Below, one piece after another: positions 10,416 through 21,679 of a DNA stretch of 64,000 bases. Where the stretch lies: the NCBI GenBank assembly GCA_028023455.1, contig JAQFVV010000230.1, positions 680,001 to 744,000 on the forward strand, read 5' to 3'. Each line of letters starts with the position of its first letter. Position 1 is the first letter of the stretch. Under the pieces are notes generated by a model. That model did not search any database, had not been told where the DNA came from, and was given only the letters and a program-made list of their open reading frames with translations. The stretch is from Epiperipatus broadwayi. Taxonomy: Eukaryota > Onychophora > Udeonychophora > Euonychophora > Peripatidae. Made by a program: the position numbers and the translations under genes.

Positions 10416-10984
10416 CCACATGACCACCACCTCTTATGCTTGTGTATAACTGTTATTATGCACAAGCCTTCTGCATCCATTGATTACTCTAGCTTGCCGG
10501 GTGTGGCAATATGTATAGTGAGTTTTGCCTATTTTCACAACAGTTATACACAAGCATAAGAGGTGGTGTCATGTGATGTTTATTGGCTTAAAACCAATCC
10601 TGCCTGATAGGATAGTGGTGGCTATGGTTATTAAAGAACCAAAGATACCAAAATATATGAGTACTGAACTGGGTTCAGACCATATGACTATATAAGCTAA
10701 TGGGCTTGGATTGAAAACATTAAGGTGTTTTCAGTTTAAGACTCATAGTTTTGTAGATTAATGGAGATAAAAGGTGGCTGCTGGAGGGTTGCATTAGATC
10801 CTAAGATCTAGGTGCAATGCTCTCAGAGCCAAGGCTCCTCACTGACGAAGGCTACAAGCCAGAAACTAGTCTGGGGATATTGGATGAGTAGGCACTAGAT
10901 GGGGATTTTAAGCATGTCTTCTGGCATCCATTGATTACTCTAGCTTGCTGTGTGTGGCAATATGTATAGCAAGTTTTGCCTGAT
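10416..10984 (+). mobile_element. hammerhead-bearing foldback/tandem element, copy e (best preserved)
   Basis: A 14-bp TSD, TTAATATTGATTTA, flanks the element (10,402-10,415 and 10,985-10,998). It has three parts. First, a short inverted head (CCACATGACCACC to ATGCACAAGCC). Second, a + sense tail segment (GCATCCATTGATTACTCT to GTTTTGCCT), followed by the reverse complement of the head, the interior (CCAATCCTGCCTGATAGG to GGTTATTAAAGAACC) and a hammerhead at 10,827-10,885. Third, the tail segment again. The two tail copies start at 10,473 and 10,924, giving a 451-bp period. So the body is a tandem array of one unit and a bit, headed by an inverted piece. That layout, the ribozyme and the TSD match Penelope-like elements and related retrozymes; no protein is encoded. 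Confidence 0.8.
10827..10885 (+). ncRNA. hammerhead ribozyme, minimal type I
   Basis: The strand order fits a type I hammerhead. Outer stem I is AGCCAA (10,827-10,832) with TTGGAT (10,880-10,885), five of six paired. An internal loop GGCT/ATA follows. Inner stem I is CCTCA (10,837-10,841) with TGGGG (10,872-10,876). Core CTGACGA is at 10,842-10,848, with the variable seventh position C. Helix II is GGC-TACAA-GCC, set off by an A on each side. GAAA is at 10,862-10,865. Helix III is the self-complementary CTAG with no loop, and the cleavage pair TC ends at 10,871. A near-absent helix III is typical of hammerheads in Penelope-like elements, which are thought to act as dimers. The unpaired A on each side of helix II is the main departure from textbook forms. 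Confidence 0.8.
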
Positions 10985-11007
10985 TTAATATTGATTTATA
11001 TAATATG

Positions 11008-11145
11008 CCCTTAGTTTTGTGCAGTAGTAGAGTTTCAAACTCTGGAACTCAAGATCCATCATGTGGTCCCAATTCTATCACTTTTGATTCTTGAATTTCT
11101 TATGAACTTCTAAGTGACAAATCTTTCAATTACTTTTTGAGTGAT
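11008..11145 (+). mobile_element. SINE-B copy, old
   Basis: The tRNA-like start TTAGTTTTGTGCAGTAGTAG resembles an A box. It is followed by the family body (CTTTTGATTC, TTATGAACTTC) and the AT-rich end CAATTACTTTTTGAG. It is strongly diverged and identified mainly from its similarity to the copies at 13,357 and 27,688. Confidence 0.55.
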
Positions 11146-11587
11146 TTATATTTCTTTCGGATGGCACATAAAATTTAATTTTAAAATTAATATGTAGGCA
11201 GAAAATAGTTTTATTGATGCATATAATATTAATAATATTTATTACATAGAAATATATCTAATATATATGTGCCGGACTCACAGATAATGAAGCTAGTATA
11301 TATAATCAAAAGCAAATATAAAATACTATTTTAGCTGAGCGCTTTCGAGAGACTTCTTGCTCTCATACTCATAGCTACTATCTTGTTAAAAACTGTGTTG
11401 TTAGAAGAAAAATTTGTGCAAAATAATGCAAATTAGTTATAACTGCCATTTTCAGGACAGGGCAAAGCAGAATTCTCTTCGATTAATGGACTTAGAATTG
11501 CTTGCTATGTGTAATGCTTCTCTGGTCTTGCATCGTGTCTTTAAGTAAGTATGCCTGTTGGTTTTTAATAATTGTGTTTTATTAGAT

Positions 11588-11760
11588 ATTACTTATAAAT
11601 CTGAGATTTGGACACTTAATAGAAGAGCAATAAAAAAACTTCAGGTCACCTGACATAGAATAGAGATGATTGATATCGTAGAAAGAATTGAAAGACTAAA
11701 ATGAAACTGGATTAAATATATAGGGAGAACATAATAGATGATTAGGTTAATTTCATCATT
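11588..11760 (+). mobile_element. RTE-type LINE fragment, C-terminal RT region
   Basis: A translated stretch reads close to YKSEIWTLNRRAIKKLQVT, matching YGSETWTLNRRAIQRLQIT in the RTE copy at 28,471-31,533. It is followed by a diverged IERIERLK-type block. Stop codons and missing pieces make it a fossil. Confidence 0.7.
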
Positions 11761-11911
11761 ACAATAATGAATATGTCTTATAAGTAGTGTGAAAAAACAA
11801 ACAGGTAATAAGTCAATCTGAAGGAATGTTATTTATTTAATGGAAAGAGTGGAGGTCGATTTGATAGCATCTTGATAGCATCTATTAGCAAATCTTCATT
11901 CAGTAAGTGAA

Positions 11912-12277
11912 GACTTACAGTCAACATGGGTATTGCATTAATGATGGCATCAACAAGGGTTTGAGTATTCTATCATTGAAATTTTCAATGGTATGGATGT
12001 CTGAAGAGTTGGTAGGTGGAGAAGATTGAAGATTGTCCATTAAAGTTTGAAGATTTGCTATCTTAATATAAAACTGAATACTGGTTATATAGTTGTGTGG
12101 GAGATGATGATCTGGACCAACTGATGAGTGCCGGTTCAACACGAAATATATATAGTAAAGATTACTTACCTTATTTACATGAGCGTGATCATGTGTATTG
12201 GTTATATAAGATGGAAAGGATAGCTGAAGGAAGCTTAAAAGTCTGTGTTCAAATCCCCTTTAATTATATCTTAAAGT
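11912..12277 (+). repeat. interspersed repeat of about 365 bp, copy 2
   Basis: Homologous to 8,953-9,320. Landmarks are GACTTACAGTCAACATG at the start, GTGTGGGAGATGATGATC, GGACCAACTGATGAGTG and the terminal B-box-like GTGTTCAAATCCCC. This copy keeps GTTATATAAGATGG and AAGGAAGCTTAAAAGTC. The two copies differ by scattered substitutions and small indels, so they inserted separately. Confidence 0.7.
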
Positions 12278-12991
12278 CTCGTATTTACAACATACTAGTA
12301 TTGATTTATTAAGTGAAAACTGTAATCAAAGAAGAAAACATTTAAAAATTATTTGTGGGGTTTATTTTCCATTCAACCAGAGTACTGCATATATAAAACA
12401 AGGGTATCGTCACAGAAAAAATCAACTCGCGTGCTTAAAACACATTCTAAATAAACATTCAATGATGTTTCTTTTTTTTTTTTTGCAAATATTTATTCTG
12501 TGACCCAATTTCTCACAGTGAAATGACAGATCTGAGATATTTGCATAATAGTGACGGCTTTTTACACTAAATAAAAAATATGCATATTAAAAGCAATTTT
12601 GTTTATATTAATTAATCTAAAATTAGAAAAATACGTATATGTCTAATTAAAATAAAGACTTCATACAAAACTGAAAGTTGAAAAAGTGACCCTATTGTTT
12701 GAAAAACTGTAAACTGAAACTAAGTACTGAAACCACTAATTTTGCAACAGATGTGTTAATTTGAATACAACAATAATATAGCTATTATTCAAGTGTTTTA
12801 ATCGTCTCTTCGCAAATTGATCCCCCCTTTTCAATCAGCATTACAAGTTAATAATATAAGAATATTTATTATAAGAATATAACCTGCGCGTAATTTGTTG
12901 TCGTAGGAGCGTGGCAGATGTTGGACCCCCTCCTCACACACACACGTTCAATCACCATTACAGAATAATATTTATAATAAAAATATACTCC

Positions 12992-13090
12992 CTACGAGGT
13001 TTAGTACAGTGGTAGAATGGTATATTCTGAAGATCAAGACCCGGATCGCGGCCGCTAACACTCCCAATGCTCGACTCTCAGCGAACGGTT
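12992..13090 (+). mobile_element. SINE-B copy, tRNA-like part
   Basis: GAGGTTTAGTACAGTGGTAG fits the family A box. The B-box region reads CCCGGATCGCGGCCGC, an unusually CpG-rich patch including a NotI site in this AT-rich window. The distal body is short. Confidence 0.6.
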
Positions 13091-13356
13091 TTTATTTATA
13101 AGAATATAGGAATTGCCAATCAATTAAGTGACCCACAAGAATAAAAAAATAATTTATACTCCTATAAAGAATGTTTTTGATCCCTGATTATCGCCCATTC
13201 AGATCTGGTATTAGTTATTCAGACGATGAAAGGATGTGGATATAACTAGTTTCATCATATATCCTTTTGGGAAATTAAGAATATTTATAAAAACAACAAT
13301 TTTTATTATTATAAAAACAATATATTCAGTTTGTTTCCTAAATTATCATATTAACA

Positions 13357-13495
13357 CACCTTATGTGGTTTGGCATAAGGATAGAGCAGTGGACTTTAGA
13401 CGTCAAACCTCATGGATTATCATCCAGCTCTGTGACTTCCAGAACTCAAACTTCCTATGAACTCCCCAGCAATAAAGGATTTGATTTATTTAGCA
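13357..13495 (+). mobile_element. SINE-B copy, near full length
   Basis: The head is TGTGGTTTGGCATAAGGATAG, followed by a degenerate tRNA body, then the family-specific part (CCAGCTCTGTGACTTCCAG, AACTCAAACTTCC, ATGAACTCC) and the end AGCAATAAAGGATTTGATTT. SINE-B copies end with AATAAA, a CATT-type word and GATTATTT. Confidence 0.7.
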
Positions 13496-13913
13496 TTATA
13501 TTAAATGTTAACATAATTTAGTGCATTGGTTTATAAATGATGGATTCAAAAGCTAAAAATTTTGAATGAAACGTTGCTCAAACATTATGACATCCTAAGC
13601 AATGAATCATTTGATTATTATTAACAATAGCACCACATCGTTTACAATTGCACAAAACATTCTTTCCCATGGTATAATGATAAGCAAAATCACCAAAACT
13701 AGACCTGAAGTTTAAATATGAGCTAAGGAAACTTAGGAATTACTTTTATGTCATAAAAATTTGTTAGAACTTTTTTTTTTTTTTAGGTAGTGATTATAGT
13801 TCAATTAGATAACCATGTAATATTGGTTGATAAATGGATATCCAATTATTGCAATTAGAGGATAATAATTCCAGAATAATATGAGTGGGTCCAATGGGTG
13901 TTGGTATATTGAA

Positions 13914-14147
13914 CATAAGGCAATACTCCCCGTACAGTAGTGCCACCCTGTGCCAAACAGAGTAATCAATGGATGCCAGAAGGCTTGTGCATAAAATCCC
14001 TATCTAGTGCCTACTCATCCAATTTTATGCACAAGCCTTCTGGCATCCATTGATTACTCTGTTTGGCACAGGGTGGCACTACTGTATGGGAGTTTTGCCT
14101 TTGTTTACAACAAATTATGTGCTAGTATAGAGATGGTGATCATGTGA
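13914..14147 (-). mobile_element. hammerhead-family foldback element, copy f (ribozyme lost)
   Basis: The copy is a near-perfect hairpin. The left arm is 13,917-13,997 and the right arm 14,022-14,101, joined by a 24-nt loop that holds CTATCTAGTGCCTACTCATC. Only a substitution or two and one indel interrupt the stem. The family head (TCACATGATCACC on the minus strand) is at the right end, so the insert is reversed. A 9-bp direct repeat TATATTGAA flanks it (13,905-13,913 and 14,148-14,156). The ribozyme-containing interior is deleted. Confidence 0.8.
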
Positions 14148-14156
14148 TATATTGAA

Positions 14157-15350
14157 TATAATAAGAATGTATATATGATGCAACCTTCATCATCGATGAG
14201 GAAGGATCCTGCACCTATGATACTGACCCACAATTTAGTTTAAATTGTTAATGATAAAGAATCATACTTAGTGCATTTTGTATTTTTTTTTTTTTTGCAG
14301 ATAACTGATCCCATAACTAAACCAACTAATCCAACATTGATCAGCGCACATTCTTGAGGTTACAGCCTTAGTAAATATTACTTACGTAATCAATGTGCGT
14401 TTAAATAAATTTATAATTCTAACTAGAAGAGGATACAGGAATAAAAACCATTCATATTTTCACCACCTGAACTGAACATTGGGAAGCCTGGTAATACTTT
14501 CCTTTTTTATTGTATTTCTATAAGGAGGAGGTTTGCTGAAAATAATCTTTTGACCTGCACTGTCTATAAAAAAAAAAATGACTATAATTTGATCCTTCAC
14601 TACTAGTAGGATGGTTATCGCACTTCTATGGAGTCTCAACCCATGACTAATTTTATCTGTATAATTACATACTAATACAGTATCACTAGTTCTTTCAAGA
14701 TGCTAAACGATAACAAGATCAACTCTCCTCTCACTACTCTATCTCCCTCTATTGTAAGTTTGAGTATTTTTTAGGTGGTAGTGCAATTTAATTCCCGTTT
14801 TCAGATGAATTTCTGAATTATCAAAGAGGATTTGGGGAGAAAAAGCTAAGATTATGCATCTTGCGGTTATCTATAATTTATTTTTTTACTATTAATCTTG
14901 TAATCAAGAATGTTTAAATCCTAAGGTTTTGAATTTAAGTTAACTAGTTTGTATAATTATATAAATTTGAAGCCAAGTCAATAACTATATACTTTTAAAA
15001 AAGCTGTTCAAAATCTTTTCCATTCTTATTGTATTGCTTTTATTAACTCCATACTTAAACAAAATGCACTTTTTGTAATGCTTTATTTAATTTATGAGAA
15101 CTTCAAATGAAGATATGGTAAAAGATATTTCAGAATGTCTGAAGAAAACTGCTATGAAGTCAAAACTGTCATAAATTAAACAAAGCATCATGAAAAATGC
15201 ATTAAAAGAAATATGGATCTTTTTTAAAAAGATATTTTACTAATCTCAGTCCTAGTCTAATAATAGGTACCTTTTCTTTCTGGTAGGAGTATTAATACAA
15301 CAAAATATTATTTGATTCTTTCATAATTGTGATATCATCTTTTTGGAATT
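14157..15350. other. AT-rich spacer
   Basis: No coding region or repeat family is recognised. It contains T-rich and A-rich runs only. Confidence 0.4.
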
Positions 15351-15472
15351 AAGCATGATTTAGCTCAGTAGTAGAGTGATGGTGTCAGAATTAAAATCCA
15401 AGAATTCCAATTCCTCTTCATCAAACTTTCTACAATCTCTCAAACAATAAATTATTCAGTTATTTTTTAGTA
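15351..15472 (+). mobile_element. SINE-B copy
   Basis: The start GATTTAGCTCAGTAGTAGAG is one of the clearest A boxes of the family. It is followed by AATTCCAATTCC at the B-box position and the end AACAATAAATTATTCAGTTATT. Moderately diverged. Confidence 0.65.
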
Positions 15473-16510
15473 TAGTTATTGAATAAAAATTTTGTTTAAA
15501 ATGGCCTCCCAAATGCAACGTTAATAGCAACGGCAATTTTTCCAAGCCTAAAAAAAAACTATAAAGTGATTTCCTTAAACAATAAAATGAAAGTATAATT
15601 ATATATATACTTTCTTACCTACAAATTTAAATAAACCAGCTAATCAATTTGGCACTATTATAACACTGCTACCATATAATGGAAAAACAAGCCAGTCACT
15701 TCTAACAAGATGTGCAATTTTAAGAATGAACATTCTTGACCATCTAAGAGCCAAGTGCCAGGTATCCATTATTGTGCATTAACTAGTTTACCTTCTAAAC
15801 AACAAATGGAAAAACAATTACACTTCAAAACCTAATAATCATGAAGAAGCTGTGTATTTCACTACATTATAGCAAATACAACAAAGACATTTTTACATAT
15901 TATAATATTTTAAGCATAAGTAAATAGAAATTAATACTCCAACTATATAAAATCAAATATGCATAATGCTAAACTAAAACTAATACCTAATATTTTTTAT
16001 TTATGATAATTTTTAAAATAATATGAACAACTGACATTTGTCTTCATAGCAACTGATAATAAGATTCTCAAAAGGTTTCAATTAAAAACTATCAGGCAAT
16101 TGAGAAGATACTAAGAATAAAAATTATATATGTATATAATAATCACTGATTGATCTAGCTTGCACTAGATGGCACTAAAATGGAGGACTGCTTTTCTAAT
16201 ATTGGTTAAGATGATTATGTTGATGGGTTTTTTTTGTTATAGTATTAGCCAAGGGAGGGGGGGTGATAAAATGCCTACAGTTAATAAAGAACTGAAAATT
16301 TCAAAATATAGAGTTGCTGAACTAATCTGAGATCTATGTAACTATTCAAGCAGGTTGACTTTAGGTTACTAATTTTAAGCTTGACAGCTAAAATAGAATT
16401 AAACATGATTTCTGAATGCATTTATTCCACCTTTGGATTCCAGGCCTATTAGATAAGAAAAAAACAAAAACAATCTCAGAATGGGAGTGGGGTTCAAATT
16501 ATAAGAACAG
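15473..16510. other. AT-rich spacer
   Basis: Nothing coding is seen. Around 16,140-16,190 the words TTGATCTAGCTTGCAC and AGATGGCAC recall the tail of the hammerhead family, but too little remains to call a copy. Confidence 0.35.
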
Positions 16511-16516
16511 AAATTA

Positions 16517-16930
16517 TTAAACCACTAAACATCACATGATCATTATTTTTAATGCTTACACAATCTGTTTACACGCAGGCACAACTCTCCACATTGTAGC
16601 GCCACTTAGTGCAAGCCTAAGTAATCAATGGATGCAGAAAGGTTTGTGAATAAAATCCTTATCTAGTAACTACTCATCCAATATCCCCTGATTAGTTTCT
16701 AGTTTGTGGCTTTCATTAGTGCTGAAAGGTTGCATTAGATCCTAAGATCTAAGTGTAGTGCTCTCAGATACAAAACTTCTCATTGATGAAAGTCACTAAT
16801 CTGGATATTGGATGAGTATGCACTAAATAGGGATTTTATGCACAAATCTTCCTCCATCCATTGATTACTCTGGCTTGCACTGAGTGATGCTACTATATGG
16901 AGAATTTTGCTTCTGTGTGACAGACATATA
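16517..16930 (+). mobile_element. hammerhead-family foldback element, copy g
   Basis: The left arm starts AAACCACTAAACATCAC and runs to about 16,725. The right arm is an inverted copy ending GGAGAATTTTGCTTCTG. Both carry ribozyme remnants: the minus-strand block near 16,690 has CTAATGA, and the plus block near 16,780 is TTGATGA with the segment holding GAAA and CTAG deleted. Neither should cleave. No convincing TSD was found, although AATTATTA and AATTAGTA near the two ends are similar. Confidence 0.7.
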
Positions 16931-17169
16931 TGCAATTAGTAATCACTAATTTTTCTAACACTATTTGAGAATAAAATTGAGAGTTGCTTTTGAATAATAA
17001 TTTAGCAATAGGAATGTATAAAATGGGCATTAAAAAAAAAGATTGATGATTATGAACTTGGAGATTATCAATGCATATGAAATAGTCGATGTAAAATTTG
17101 GAACAGAATGCTTTGGGTAGAAATAACTTAATAAAAAGTTTTTAATAGATGTTTTTTCCTACTTCTTCC

Positions 17170-17440
17170 AATATAGATCTGCGATTTGGACATCTAATAA
17201 AAAAGTAATACAGACTTCAGATCACCAATAAACTAAGGAGGAGTATACATTGGGATTAGCAAGAATAACAGAACAACCAAATATCATTGAAAAAGTTGAG
17301 AGGCTGAAATAATTCAGGTTGAATACATTTTTAAAAAATGGTAATAGATGGAAACAACTGAAGCATTAAACCAAATCTTAAATGAAATGTAAAAGATCTA
17401 GAAAGTGACCACTGTGAGATGGATGGGTGAAATAAGGAAT
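17170..17440 (+). mobile_element. RTE-type LINE fragment, 3' end region
   Basis: Translated pieces SAIWTSNKK and IIEKVERLK match SETWTLNRR and LIEKIKRWK of the RTE at 28,471-31,533. The nucleotide piece AGTGACCACTGTGAGATGG near 17,405 matches its conserved C-terminal coding end. Highly decayed. Confidence 0.6.
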
Positions 17441-17680
17441 TTTTTTGCAGTTACATAAAAAAGACAAGACATTGATCAGAGAAAACAGTTCAAACTTCGA
17501 TACTCTATTCTCCATTTGTTCATTGATACTTGAAAATGATATCAATGAGTATTAATGTTAAATATTTTCAATAGTTTTACACTATAATTTAAACTTCCGA
17601 TTGAGCTATTTATAAATACCTGTAAAATCACATATCCTAATAAATGATAATCTTACATAAAGTGGTTATATATATAAAGA

Positions 17681-17799
17681 CCCTGTGCAATTTAGAACCA
17701 TGGTACACTGATAAGGGCTACTAAATCAATGGTTAAACTATAAATTTCTGGTATTCAAATGTTACGTAACCTTCCTAGCAACTAACAATTTGATTATGT
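17681..17799 (+). mobile_element. SINE-B copy, old
   Basis: The family head is degraded to CTGTGCAATTTAGAACCATGG. The distal body (TATTCAAATG, CCTTCCTAGCAACTAACAA, TTTGATTATG) fits the family end. Identified by position-by-position similarity to better copies. Confidence 0.45.
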
Positions 17800-19540
17800 A
17801 TATAATTAATACTGGATGTCTGGGTTTTATATGTAAAAGAAGTACATAAACTATTCCGTCATCAGGCTTAGTCTTAATGTTTAGTTCCTAGATATACTGT
17901 GACATGAAGTGTCGATAGATCAGTTTATCCTATTATGTGAGAATCTTCAATACCTTTAATTTATGATTTATCATAGGCATATGAGATTTGGGGATAATTA
18001 TGTATTGCTACCTTTTAAATACTTTAATGCTCTCAAATGTCAAGTGATAAAAAATAATCGAATGATTTACTGCTTTGGAGTTTTTAAGAAGTTTGAGCAA
18101 TTAATGTCACAGAGCTGGGCCACAATCCATGAACCTTGGGCTCCAGAATTCTGCCCCTATATCAAACCATGCAGAGCAGAAATAACTGATTTATTGTCCA
18201 GATGTTCATAAAGAGGTCAAAATCCAGAGCCTTGATCCATGTACCTTAAGCTCTTGAGTCTGAACTCTGCAACTGCATTAATTAAATCACGCAGGATCTT
18301 TGGATGATGAGTAGTTATAACAAATGGTTCCCATGTGCATTATGAAATATGCAGAACAATACCAATTGAAAGAAGTAATACATACCTATATTTATAATTC
18401 ATTTTATTATAAACTGCATGTCTTTGCTATAGCTGGTGTAATATGTGTTCTGGACTAAAAATATTGTGTTGCACTATTGGACAAAATGTTTTACTTCCTT
18501 TTTATTTTTTTTTGGAAAAAAAAAATCTTAAGAATCTGTTTTACAAATTAATTCATTTGTTGCTAAGATATTTAGATAATTTTAAAAAAACTAAGCCTTG
18601 AATTTTCAAATGAGGCATACTCTCTTTGATCACTTTTAAAAACTTAGCACCTAATTCAAAATAATAATTGAGGATTAAAAGCATTCCAAGAAGAAACACT
18701 TCACTTTTTTCGAGGGAAAGGTAATGGTGATTAATTGGATTAATAGCATTTTTTGTTCAAATACGTTTTACAATTTTTTTCCAAATAGAAGATAGTTTTA
18801 ATCATAACATCATGTTTAATGATGTAATCTAGTTGTTTAAGAATTTCAGTGGCATCCCTCACTGTCCTTTGTTGTTAGTTTTAAGTTTCAGGTTATCATT
18901 TACTATTGTTTCTCCATCTAACTTCTAAACCATTACTAGAATTTTATTGGACAAAAAATAACTTTATTTAAACCATTTTCCTAAGACATGTATATCAAAA
19001 ATCTCATTGAGATTCTAATCTGGTTTCTCATTAAAGATTCTTTCCCATTTTAACCAGTCATATCTTGCTTCCAAATTTTATTGAATAAATTATTTTTATA
19101 AGGTGCCTAAAAAATTTAAACTCAGATACTTAAGATCCCATTGGATTAAAATAAAGTGCATTTTTAGATATCTATGTACCACCTTTGAATGATTCCAATG
19201 ATGGCTGGTAGGTTTTAGCCAAAAAAATCAGTACAATGATATGAACAGCAAGCAAAAACATCGATAAATGCAAAATATATGCCCACATTTTTTACCCATT
19301 AAAATTATCATCTTACCATCTATAATTTTAACAATGCAAATTATGTACATTTTTTTCTTTTTTAACTTTTCAAATGACAGTCATGGATTCTGCCCAATGT
19401 GTATGATGGTGTCATTGTGTTTCAACTTTAAATCACTCTCTTGTGGGTTTTTTAGTGCTAATTTGTTGGTTTTATGTCCATTTGATGGCAAACAACTAAA
19501 ATATTGATTTATTAATTTAAAAATAATTCTCAAGATGTCA
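17800..19540. other. spacer between SINE-B and LINE-A
   Basis: No convincing gene is present. An open frame of 82 codons at 17,963-18,211 has no family features. The sequence around 18,700-19,200 has several pyrimidine-rich words that could be an old minus-strand LINE, but I could not identify a motif. Confidence 0.35.
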
Positions 19541-19554
19541 GCATAATACATAGA

Positions 19555-21300
19555 ATGTTTTTCATATACGAATGTTTAGTTAAGGATATACAAAGTTTTA
19601 AAGAAAAGGGGAAGAGAATAATGGTTATAGGGGATATGAATGGACATATTGAAGAAATTGATGATGTAGATAATAAAAATGGACAGCTTTTGAAGAATTT
19701 TTGTCAGAAAGTGAATTTGAGTATTGGAAGTTTATTAAATATTTATGAGGGACAATACACATGGTCCAGAAATAATATATTTCACACAATAGATTATGTA
19801 TTGGTAGAGAAAGAGGGAATAAATAAAATATGGAAAATTAAGGTATTTGATAATGAAGAAAAAGTATGCACTAGTGATCATAATTTCATTGTAATTGAAA
19901 TGGTTAGTAATGTGATGGAGAATAGAAATAAAAGTAGACATAATAGTGAAAGATGTGGATGGAGAGTAAATGATAAGAATAAGTTGGAAGAGTATAAAAT
20001 ACAAGTTGAAGAAATAATGGAAGAGTGGGTTGGGGATGAGTATAAGGATTGGTGTAAGGAAGTAGAAAAAGTTGCAAATAGGGTTTTAGGTGAGAATATT
20101 GAAAAGAATAAAAGTAATAAAAAAATTAAAATTAGTAAAAGTGTAAAAGAAAGGAAAGATGCATGTAGAGAATATAAGTGTGCTATTAAGAATAAGGAAA
20201 GTGAAAAAGATATTAATGCTAAATGGGAAAAGTACTTAGAAAAGAAGAAGTTGGCTAAAATAGATATTTATATAGAGAGAATGAAATTGAATAGTAAATT
20301 GTTGGAGGATATTAATAAAAGTGGAAGAGATGGAAGTAAAAAATTTTGGAATTATATTAAAAGGAGAAATGTAGGGGAGAGAGAGTTAGTATTACTAGAT
20401 GATGAGGGAACTGAGTGTAGTTCTAGAGAAGATTTAGAAAGAATCTTAAATAGTTATGTAATGAATATAGAAAAGATGTTAGATGTGAATGATAGAATAT
20501 TAGAAAATATGAAAGAATATAGTAATGGGAATATTAGTTTTTCAGAAAATGAACTAAATGAGGTAGAGAAGAAATTGAAAAGTGGGAAGGCAAGAGGTTT
20601 AGATGGATGGGCAGCAGAGATGGTAATGAATTTAGGATATAGGGCAAAAGTAAAGTTATTATCCTGTTTTAATAAAATGGCACAGAATAGAGTTTTCCCA
20701 AGTAGTTGGAGTAATACAAGAGTAAGGTTATTATTTAAAGGAAAGGGTAAGGATCATAGAAAGTTGAATAATTATAGACCGATAGCGGTAACATCAGTTT
20801 TATATAAAGTTTTCTCGTATATGGTGGCTAGTAAAGTTGTAAAATGGATGGAAGGGAATAATGTAGGGGGTGAAATGCAAGGAGGTTTTAGATTAGATAG
20901 GCGTATAGGAGATAGTTTATTTGTAGTTACACAACTTATGGATATGAGTAGGAATGCAAATAAACAGTTATATATGAGTTTTATAGATATAGAGAAGGCA
21001 TATGATAGAGTAAATAGAAATAGATTATGGATAAGTTTAGCAAATTTGGGAATGGAAGAAGCTTTAATAGATATTATTAAGAAATTATATGAAAATAATT
21101 ATTATATATATCAATTAGAGAATATAGAATCAATTAAAGTTAAAAATGGTGTGGGACTAAGGCAAGGATGCCCTATGTCACCTATTTTGTTTGTGTTGTA
21201 TTTGAGTGAAATGGAAAGAGCAATAGAAAGATTAGGAAGAGGGATAGAGATACCGTTAATAGGTAGTAAGGGAGTATATATTTTGTCAGGTCTTTTTTTG
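19555..21300 (+). pseudogene. LINE-A ORF2 segment 1: endonuclease C-terminus and RT fingers/palm
   Basis: This long open stretch encodes enzyme parts used for target-primed reverse transcription. Near residues 24-30 is GDMNGH, an endonuclease active-site block. SDHNF near residue 108 is the closing catalytic SDH of the same domain. A lysine-rich linker follows. RT motifs are SGKARGLDGW, NNYRPIAVTSVLYKVF, a GGF block, FIDIEKAYDRV (first catalytic aspartate) and NGVGLRQGCPMSPILFVLY. The frame is lost just before the second catalytic motif: at 21,300-21,311 FADD is present but in another frame. The open frame runs on to 21,375 with unrelated residues. The first 10 or so codons may lie upstream of the true remaining homology. 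Confidence 0.9.
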
Positions 21301-21316
21301 CAGATGATATATTTTT

Positions 21317-21679
21317 GTGTGCAGAAAAAGAGAAGATATGGAAGTTATGTTGAGGACATGTGCAAGGGTGGGTAAAGAGATGGGGATTAAATTTAGTGAA
21401 GAAAAATCAAATATAATGATGGTTAATATTGAGGAAAGAGAAGATGTAGAATTTTTATTGGGAGATATTAAGTTAAGTGTGGTGAATAGATATAATTATT
21501 TGGGAATTATTTTAAGTAATCAGAAAAATTATTTGGATGAATGGGAGAAAAAATTGATAAATGAAGCAAAGAAAAGAAAGGGATTGATAAAGAAATTAAC
21601 AGTATTTTCATATAATAAATATGATGTAGCTAGAATTATATGGAAAGGAGTTGCAGTAGCAGGGTTAACATATGGGTAA
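21317..21679 (+). pseudogene. LINE-A ORF2 segment 2: RT thumb side
   Basis: Continuing in a second frame, this piece reads EDMEVMLRTCARVGKEMG, then LSVVNRYNYLGIIL, the usual region after the FADD box, where a YLG motif ends the palm. The catalytic FADD itself (21,297-21,311) sits in yet another frame, so two small indels bracket it. The frame ends at TYG followed by a stop because of an extra G near 21,676. Confidence 0.85.

Noticed and set aside
17963-18211. 82-codon open frame with an ordinary-looking protein
   Set aside because: No motif, no splice context and no similarity to anything recognised; length is within chance expectation.
19540-19600. TSD for LINE-A copy 1
   Set aside because: I could not find a convincing match between sequence before 19,555 and after 22,640, so the 5' border remains approximate.
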